DNA of 64,000 nt from Bacillota bacterium (lineage in GTDB: Bacteria; Bacillota; Clostridia; Peptostreptococcales; Anaerovoracaceae), in assembly GCA_017417045.1 (NCBI GenBank), contig JAFPZZ010000002.1, positions 1-64,000 on the forward strand, written 5' to 3'. How positions within the stretch are numbered: the stretch's first letter is position 1; every line of letters starts with the position of its first letter. The notes beneath the pieces were generated by a model. The model saw only the letters and a program-made list of their open reading frames with translations, made no database searches and was not told the DNA's origin. Both the position numbers and the translations under genes were made by a program. This document shows positions 58,940-64,000 of the stretch, piece after piece.

Positions 58940-59866
58940 ATGGCAGCAGTAACAGCTCAGCTCGTAAAGGAACTCCGCGACGCTACCGGCGCCGGAATGA
59001 TGGATTGCAAGAAGGCCCTCACCGCCACCGAAGGCGATATGGAGAAGGCCATCGATTATCTCAGAGAGAACGGACTCGCCAAGGCGGCCAAGAAGTCCGG
59101 CAGGATCGCTTCCGAGGGACTTGCCAGGCTCGCGGTCAACGCCGACGGCACCAAGGCCGCGGTCGTCGAGGTCAACTCTGAGACCGACTTCGTAGCAAAG
59201 AACCCCGACTTCATCGAATTCGTAGAGAAGATCGCTGACATCGCTCTCAACGATCCCGAGGCGGACTGCGAGAAGTGCATCCTCAGCTGCAAGTACGACG
59301 ACGAGGGCACCGTTTCCGAGGCTCTGACCAGCAAGATCGCCACCATAGGCGAGAACATGAGCATCAGAAGGCTCGCCAGGCTCGGCACCGAGGGCGTCAA
59401 GTACGTAGGTTACACCCACGGCGGCGGCAGGATCTGCGTCCTCGTCGGACTCAAGACCGACGCTGACGTAGCCGAGATCACCGAGTGCGGCAAGGACGTC
59501 GCGATGCAGGTCGCTTCCATGAGCCCTAAGTTCGTCGACGAGTCCTCCGTGGATCCCGAGTACCTCGCCCACGAGAAGGAGATCCTCATCGCTCAGGCTC
59601 AGAACGAGAGCCCGGACAAGCCCCAGGCCATCATCGAGAAGATGATCACCGGACGTCTCAAGAAGACCCTCAAGGAGACCTGCCTCACCGATCAGGTGTT
59701 CGTAAAGAACAGCGAACTCTCCGTCAAGCAGTACGTCGACAGCGTAGCCAAGGCCATCGGCAAGCCGATCCAGATCGTCGAGATGGTCCGCTACGAAGTA
59801 GGCGAGGGCCTCGAGAAGAAGTCCGAGAACTTCGCCGAGGAAGTCGCCAAGCAGATGCATGGTTAG
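58940..59866 (+). CDS. tsf: Translation elongation factor Ts
   Basis: Nucleotide exchange factor for EF-Tu. 308 residues. LVKELRDATGAGMMDCKKALTATEGDMEKAIDYLRENG at the N terminus (UBA-like domain) and SETDFVAKNPDF near 75 are definitive; two core domains and the C-terminal module follow. GAGGAATAATATA precedes the ATG. Codon bias is among the strongest in the window. Pairs with rpsB. Confidence 0.97.
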   Translation: MAAVTAQLVKELRDATGAGMMDCKKALTATEGDMEKAIDYLRENGLAKAAKKSGRIASEGLARLAVNADGTKAAVVEVNSETDFVAKNPDFIEFVEKIADIALNDPEADCEKCILSCKYDDEGTVSEALTSKIATIGENMSIRRLARLGTEGVKYVGYTHGGGRICVLVGLKTDADVAEITECGKDVAMQVASMSPKFVDESSVDPEYLAHEKEILIAQAQNESPDKPQAIIEKMITGRLKKTLKETCLTDQVFVKNSELSVKQYVDSVAKAIGKPIQIVEMVRYEVGEGLEKKSENFAEEVAKQMHG

Positions 59867-59908
59867 ATCCTTTAGTCTCATGGTCTGACACAGCGCGATA
59901 GATAATTT

Positions 59909-59943
59909 AAAAGAGCTTGGTCCAGCGCCGGGCTCTTTTATAT
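59909..59943 (+). terminator. Terminator of rpsB-tsf
   Basis: AAAAGAGC..GGCTCTTTT with a TATATT tail. Confidence 0.8.
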
Positions 59944-59998
59944 TTCGGATCCGCTGTAATCAAGATATCAGTCTGTACTTTTAAGATCCAGGAGCAGT

Positions 59999-61264
59999 AT
60001 GTTCGATCTCGGACTTTCCGCAAAAGGATGGCGCTGCCTGCTGGCGGCCTTCCTATCGATGGCGTCGTATTACATGTATTTCCTCGTGATGATGTTTTAC
60101 GTGCCGTTCCAGAACACCTTCGGCCTGAGCAATACGCAGATAAGCGCGCTCATGACCGTATATACGCTCGCGGGCATGCCCTGCTACGTGCTCGCCGGAA
60201 GAGCCAGCGACGTGCTGTCGCCCAAGCTCTGCATGTGCCTGTCCTGCTTCGCCGTGGGCCTTGTGGGACTCGCGCTGTCGACGGTGCCGCCTTTCGGTGT
60301 GCTGGTGCTGCTCTTTCTGCTGCTCCCGCTCGGTGAGATCAGCTGGGCCTCCTGCATTAAATGCATGAGGATGCTCGTGCCGGATCCTGCGAAGCTCGGA
60401 AGGGTATTCGGCCTGGCCAACGCCGCCGACGGTGTCATGGCCTCGGCGCTCTTCCTCTCCTTCGTCCTGATCCTCGGGGAGAGGATCTCCCAGCCCGCAT
60501 ACTACAGGGCTGCCCTCGCGGTGTTCGGCTGCGTGGAACTGCTCTGCGGGGCGGTCATATTCTTCATGGTAGATTACAAGTGGATACTCTCCCAGGCTGT
60601 GATAGTGAAGGCGGATATTTCCTCTTCGCTGCTCGGAAGCCTGAAGGCCGTGCTCAGGATACCTGAACTTTGGGCCGTAGGCTTCATCTCCATGGTCTAT
60701 TACGGGATGACCACTCTGGTCAACTACATCAGTCCCTACCTCGTGAACTGCTACGGATTCCCCGTGGCCATGTCTACGCTTTTCGCCATAATCACCAGAT
60801 TCACGCTTAAATCCATGGCGGGCCTTGCGGGCGGAGCTCTCAGGGACCGCTTCGGCGCGGTCTACAAGAGCATAAGGCTGACCAGCATATTCACCATCAT
60901 AGGCTTCATAGGGCTGATACTGCTTCCTTACGGCTCTTCGAGGCTCGTCCCGGCCTGCGCTATCGCCGCGGTCGTAATATTCACCTACGGCATGAACTGC
61001 ACGGCCGGAAGCCTCACGCTGGGGGAGTACGATCCGCCTTCCAATATCTACGGGACTATGACGGGGCTCACTTCCATCATCGGGAGCCTCGGCACAATAA
61101 TAGTCTCCAATATATCAGGACCCGTGCTCGACCGCATGGGTAATCCCGGTTACAGATACGTCTTCGCGCTTGGCATCGCGGTAGAGCTGATCTTCGTCTT
61201 CTCCAAGAAGATAATCGACTGGCCCAAGGGAAGGCCCAATTCTATCAGCAAGGATCAAGGCTGA
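59999..61264 (+). CDS. MFS transporter (first of a tandem pair)
   Basis: 421 residues, 12 helices. VPFQNTFGLSNTQISALMTVY in the first loop and GRASDVLSPKLCM (an MFS signature loop) after TM2; a cytoplasmic loop near residue 200 and NYISPYLVNCYGFP in the second half. It resembles the following gene over its length. GGAGCAGT precedes the ATG. Substrate unknown; nothing links it to rpsB-tsf, which has its own terminator. Confidence 0.85.
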   Translation: MFDLGLSAKGWRCLLAAFLSMASYYMYFLVMMFYVPFQNTFGLSNTQISALMTVYTLAGMPCYVLAGRASDVLSPKLCMCLSCFAVGLVGLALSTVPPFGVLVLLFLLLPLGEISWASCIKCMRMLVPDPAKLGRVFGLANAADGVMASALFLSFVLILGERISQPAYYRAALAVFGCVELLCGAVIFFMVDYKWILSQAVIVKADISSSLLGSLKAVLRIPELWAVGFISMVYYGMTTLVNYISPYLVNCYGFPVAMSTLFAIITRFTLKSMAGLAGGALRDRFGAVYKSIRLTSIFTIIGFIGLILLPYGSSRLVPACAIAAVVIFTYGMNCTAGSLTLGEYDPPSNIYGTMTGLTSIIGSLGTIIVSNISGPVLDRMGNPGYRYVFALGIAVELIFVFSKKIIDWPKGRPNSISKDQG

Positions 61265-61278
61265 GAAGGGGGAAGAGT

Positions 61279-62562
61279 ATGAACAGCCTCGGACTGTCAA
61301 AAAAAGCTTATATCATGCTGCTCGCGCTGCTGCCCGGAATGCTCTGCATGCAGCTGTATACCACTCTGATGCTGCTCTACGTGCCGTTTCAGAACTGCTT
61401 CGGACTGAGCAATACCCAGATAGCGGGACTGCTCTCGATATATTCTATAACGACCGTTCCTTTCTCCATCATCAGCGGAAGGGTGAGCGACGCGATATCG
61501 CCCAAGGTCTCCATAGTAGTACCGTGTTTCGCCGTAGGGATACTCGGCATACTTATGACCCTTTCGCCCAGCTATGAGATGCTGCTGGTGATATTCGCCC
61601 TGCTTCCCATAGGCTCTGGAGCCTGGTCCGCCATGCTCAAGTGCCTGAGGTATCTCTCTCCCTCGAACGACAAGCTCGGGAAGATCTTCGGTACGGCGAA
61701 CATCTTCGGAGGAGTGACCTCGGCGATAGAGTTCTTCGCCTTCGTGCTGTTCTTTGGAGACGCCATGGGAGATCCCGCGAACTTCAGGATAATAATCTGG
61801 GTAAACAACATCCTCAGCCTCGCGGCGGGCTTCATAGTGCTCTTCGTATTCGATTACAAGTGGGTGGTAGCCAATTCGAACAACTACACCGAGACCGAGC
61901 CGTCCTCCCTGGTCGGCAGCCTCATAAGGGCAGCGAAGGTCCCCGAGGTGTGGGCTGTGGGATTAATGAGCATCGTCTACTACGGGATCACCTGCATAGT
62001 CAATTACACCAGCCCCTATCTCATAAACGGCTTCGGCTTCCCTGTGGCATATACTACCATCTTCGCGATAGTGACCAGGCACATGCTCAGGAGCTTCGCG
62101 GGAAGCGCCGGCGGCAGGTACAGGGACAAGAAGGGCGCCATGTTCAAAGCGCTGAGACCCTGGAGCATAATAAGCTCCGCGGCTCTGCTGGGAATGGCGC
62201 TGCTTCCTATGAGGAGCAGCCTGATAATACCGGCCTGCGCTCTCGGGCTCGTGCTCATCTTCGTATATACCATGGCCTCGACCGCTGCCAGCATGACCCT
62301 TACGGAATACAACCCGCCCGCCAATCTTCAGGGCATGATGTACTCCATAGTCACGACCGTCGGAAGTCTGGGCACCATAATAGTCTCGAACATCTGCGGC
62401 AGGATACTCGACGCGCAGCCCATGGCGGGCTATAAATACTGCTTCCTTCTCGGCATACTCATCGAGCTCATCTTCTTCTTCACGGGGAACATGCTCAGAT
62501 TCTGCTCCAAGCTTCCCAACAGCATGGCCAAGAACAGGGCGGACAGGGCTTTCGGAGACTAG
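61279..62562 (+). CDS. MFS transporter (second of a tandem pair)
   Basis: 427 residues, 12 helices. Paralogue of the previous gene: GLSNTQIAGLLSIY, GRVSDAISPKVSI, SSLVGSLIRAAKVPEVWAVG and NYTSPYLINGFGFPVAYTTIFAIVTR align with its neighbour block for block. Fourteen bases separate them, so they are co-transcribed. Could form a heterodimer or two related carriers. GAAGGGGG precedes the ATG. Confidence 0.85.
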   Translation: MNSLGLSKKAYIMLLALLPGMLCMQLYTTLMLLYVPFQNCFGLSNTQIAGLLSIYSITTVPFSIISGRVSDAISPKVSIVVPCFAVGILGILMTLSPSYEMLLVIFALLPIGSGAWSAMLKCLRYLSPSNDKLGKIFGTANIFGGVTSAIEFFAFVLFFGDAMGDPANFRIIIWVNNILSLAAGFIVLFVFDYKWVVANSNNYTETEPSSLVGSLIRAAKVPEVWAVGLMSIVYYGITCIVNYTSPYLINGFGFPVAYTTIFAIVTRHMLRSFAGSAGGRYRDKKGAMFKALRPWSIISSAALLGMALLPMRSSLIIPACALGLVLIFVYTMASTAASMTLTEYNPPANLQGMMYSIVTTVGSLGTIIVSNICGRILDAQPMAGYKYCFLLGILIELIFFFTGNMLRFCSKLPNSMAKNRADRAFGD

Positions 62563-62599
62563 TCTGCGCTGCGGACAAAAGGATGGCAGGTCTCTCCGA

Positions 62600-62685
62600 T
62601 CCTGGGGAGTGCCCGCTCCCAGATCTAAAGGAGTGACCGATCTCGCCGATCCTAAGGAGAGACCGATCCCTCCGATTCGAAGAAA
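62600..62685 (+). repeat. Degenerate tandem repeats before selA
   Basis: A unit of about 25 bp, roughly AAGGAG(T/A)GACCGATC(T/C)C(G/T)CCGATCC, occurs in two clear and one diverged copy (62600-62685). No protein frame. 62686-62750 holds nothing visible. Confidence 0.6.
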
Positions 62686-62750
62686 TGCCTAAATGTGGTA
62701 TATGAGTCCCGGATATGCTTCAATATCTTGGGGCTCTTTCATATTTCAAA

Positions 62751-62779
62751 TTGACCCCTTATAAAAAGGGTGATAATAT
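62751..62779 (+). promoter_or_regulatory. Promoter of the selA-like gene
   Basis: TTGACC (62751-62756), 17 bp, TAATAT (62774-62779). The spacer holds the inverted repeat CCCTT-ATAA-AAAGGG, a possible repressor site. Confidence 0.72.
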
Positions 62780-62801
62780 TAGCCTGAATAAGGGTTTATA
62801 G

Positions 62802-64000
62802 ATGGACGATCTTTTCAACAGGAAAAAAGCAAAGAGAAAGACCATGAGCCTGCGCCGCGTCATAAACGGCAGCGGGATCATACTGCACTCGAATCTGGGA
62901 AGGGCCAGGCTCGGGTCGTCGGTATCCGACAGGATAGAGGCGGCGGCCACGGGCTATTCCACACTCGAATACGATCCCGCCAGCGACATGAGGCAGAACC
63001 GCTTCGACCACCTCACCGGGCTCATCACCGCGGTCACAGGCGCAGAGGACGCAATAGTAGTCAACAACAACGCCGCGGGCTGTCTTCTCTCCTTCATGGC
63101 GCTCGCGTCCGGAGGAGAGGTGCTCATATCCAGAGGCGAGCTCATAGACATAGGCAGCGTCTTCAGGATCACGGACAGCTTAGAGCTCGCGGGCTCGGTG
63201 CTTAGGGACGTCGGTTCCACCAACAGGACGGATCCCGAGGATTACGAGAGCGCCGTAAATGAGAGGACCAGGGCCATACTCAAGGTCCACACGAGCAACT
63301 ACCGCATAGTCGGCTCCTCCTCGGACGCTTCGATCGAGGAGCTGAGAGGCGTGGCCAGAAAACACGGCCTTCCGCTGATCTGCGATCTCGGAACGGGACT
63401 TCTGGTCGACCTCTCGTCCTACGGCCTCGACGAGCCCACCGTCGGCAGCGTGATCTCCGCGGGCGCGGACGTCGTCTGCTTCAGCGCCGACAAGCTGCTC
63501 GGTTCCTGCCAGGCCGGGATCATTGCCGGCAAGAAGGAGTACATAGAAAAACTCAAGAGGCACGTCCTCGCGAGGAGCCTCAGGCCCGGAAAGATAACGA
63601 TCGCTGCCCTCGAGGAGAGCTTCAGCATATACGGACGCGGAGGGGAGGCCCTGAGAGAGATCCCGGTCCTCGATACCATCATGAGGCCCTCGATAGAGAT
63701 CAGAAACAAGGCCTGGGCGCTCTGCAAGAGGCTCACCGAAGCGGGACTTAAGGCCGATGCGCTGATAATGCCGGGCTCCTGCAAGCTCGGAGGCGGCATG
63801 GCCCCGCATTTCTCGCTCGATACCTGGGCGGTGGCGCTGCTCTCCGAGGATATATCCGCCGAGGAGATCTCCGCGAGGCTCAGGCGCTGGATAGTGCCCG
63901 TGCTCTCGCACGTCGAAGGGGACTACGTCCTTCTCGATATGAGGACCATAGCGGACGATGAGATAGAGACGACCTTCAGAGCGCTGACGGACGTGCTCGG
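62802..64000 (+). CDS. selA: SelA-like L-seryl-tRNA(Sec) selenium transferase, cut by window end
   Basis: PLP enzyme of selenocysteine synthesis, converting seryl-tRNA(Sec) with selenophosphate. 399 visible residues: VINGSGIILHSNLGRARLG near 21, EYDPASDMRQNR near 62, NNNAAG near 90, SRGELIDIGSVFRITDS near 111, VGSTNRTD near 140, CDLGTGLLVDL near 195 and the PLP lysine in SADKLLGSCQAG near 229. Only 17 residues precede the VINGSG core, whereas bacterial SelA has about 80 there for binding tRNA(Sec); an in-frame TAG sits directly before the ATG, so the short start is real. AAGGG precedes it. Confidence 0.8.
   Translation, partial: MDDLFNRKKAKRKTMSLRRVINGSGIILHSNLGRARLGSSVSDRIEAAATGYSTLEYDPASDMRQNRFDHLTGLITAVTGAEDAIVVNNNAAGCLLSFMALASGGEVLISRGELIDIGSVFRITDSLELAGSVLRDVGSTNRTDPEDYESAVNERTRAILKVHTSNYRIVGSSSDASIEELRGVARKHGLPLICDLGTGLLVDLSSYGLDEPTVGSVISAGADVVCFSADKLLGSCQAGIIAGKKEYIEKLKRHVLARSLRPGKITIAALEESFSIYGRGGEALREIPVLDTIMRPSIEIRNKAWALCKRLTEAGLKADALIMPGSCKLGGGMAPHFSLDTWAVALLSEDISAEEISARLRRWIVPVLSHVEGDYVLLDMRTIADDEIETTFRALTDVL

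Noticed and set aside
1..64000. CRISPR arrays, insertion sequences, prophage or integrase genes
   Set aside because: No regularly spaced repeats of the right length, no transposase or integrase motifs, and no phage genes were seen.

Overview
The window comes from a Gram-positive anaerobe of the class Clostridia. The evidence is the gene order ylxM-ffh-rpsP-khpA-rimM-trmD, the cluster sepF-divIVA-lspA-rluD, gmk next to rpoZ, strong AGGAGG-type ribosome binding sites, sigma-A promoters (TTGACA-17-TATAAT) and T-tailed hairpin terminators. The DNA is GC-rich, yet ordinary genes use ATA and AGG codons heavily. A selA-like gene and many peptidases and amidohydrolases fit an amino-acid- or peptide-fermenting life. 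A family close to Anaerovoracaceae/Mogibacterium is a guess only.

Layout. 1-11.3 kb: M20 carboxypeptidase (cut by the left edge), tRNA-Ser, a small C_GCAxxG_C_C protein, an MFS carrier, a HAD phosphatase, an alpha/beta hydrolase, fumarase, a P1 peptidase with an AEC carrier, and a large M28-like protein with highly-expressed-gene codon usage. 11.3-16.6 kb: a broken hydrolase, then a minus-strand operon headed by a TetR repressor (flavin reductase with a PCP_red-like tail, PNPOx-like protein, NmrA-type reductase, DUF1295 enzyme, membrane protein). 16.7-23.9 kb: a carbohydrate-binding lipoprotein, galE, an ATP-grasp ligase, an AEC carrier, a 2-hydroxyacid dehydrogenase and gap. 24-30.2 kb: a membrane operon joining a double DUF1538 protein, a tandem P-II protein, DUF401, MscS and DUF5698/DUF2179. 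30.3-30.8 kb: five tRNAs (Met, Asp, His, Gln, Cys). 31-32.4 kb: a membrane protein fused to an acyltransferase domain. 32.5-32.8 kb: a candidate type I toxin-antitoxin locus. 32.9-42 kb: M20 amidohydrolase, csoR-copA copper system, AbgB-like hydrolase, a degenerate amidohydrolase and an MTA/SAH-deaminase-like enzyme. 42-49 kb: the SRP/ribosome and cell-division clusters. 49-57.9 kb: flavin reductase, hydrolase, ComB, RqcH, YicC, a candidate small RNA, nucleoside hydrolase, gmk, rpoZ and a ThiF/TcdA fusion. 58-64 kb: rpsB-tsf, two tandem MFS carriers and a short selA-like gene cut by the right edge.

The strongest new observation is the locus at 32481-32822. A 30-residue hydrophobic peptide with a perfect ribosome binding site has its own promoter. 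A convergent promoter reads an RNA of about 80 nt that ends in a T-tailed hairpin over the end of the peptide gene. Repeats make the 5' ends of the two transcripts complementary. This is the layout of type I toxin-antitoxin loci. Other points worth checking: four genes whose promoters leave almost no 5' leader, a copA-copZ fusion with an internal ribosome binding site, a promoter/terminator-bounded RNA near 54.3 kb, and several enzymes that have lost key residues or domains.
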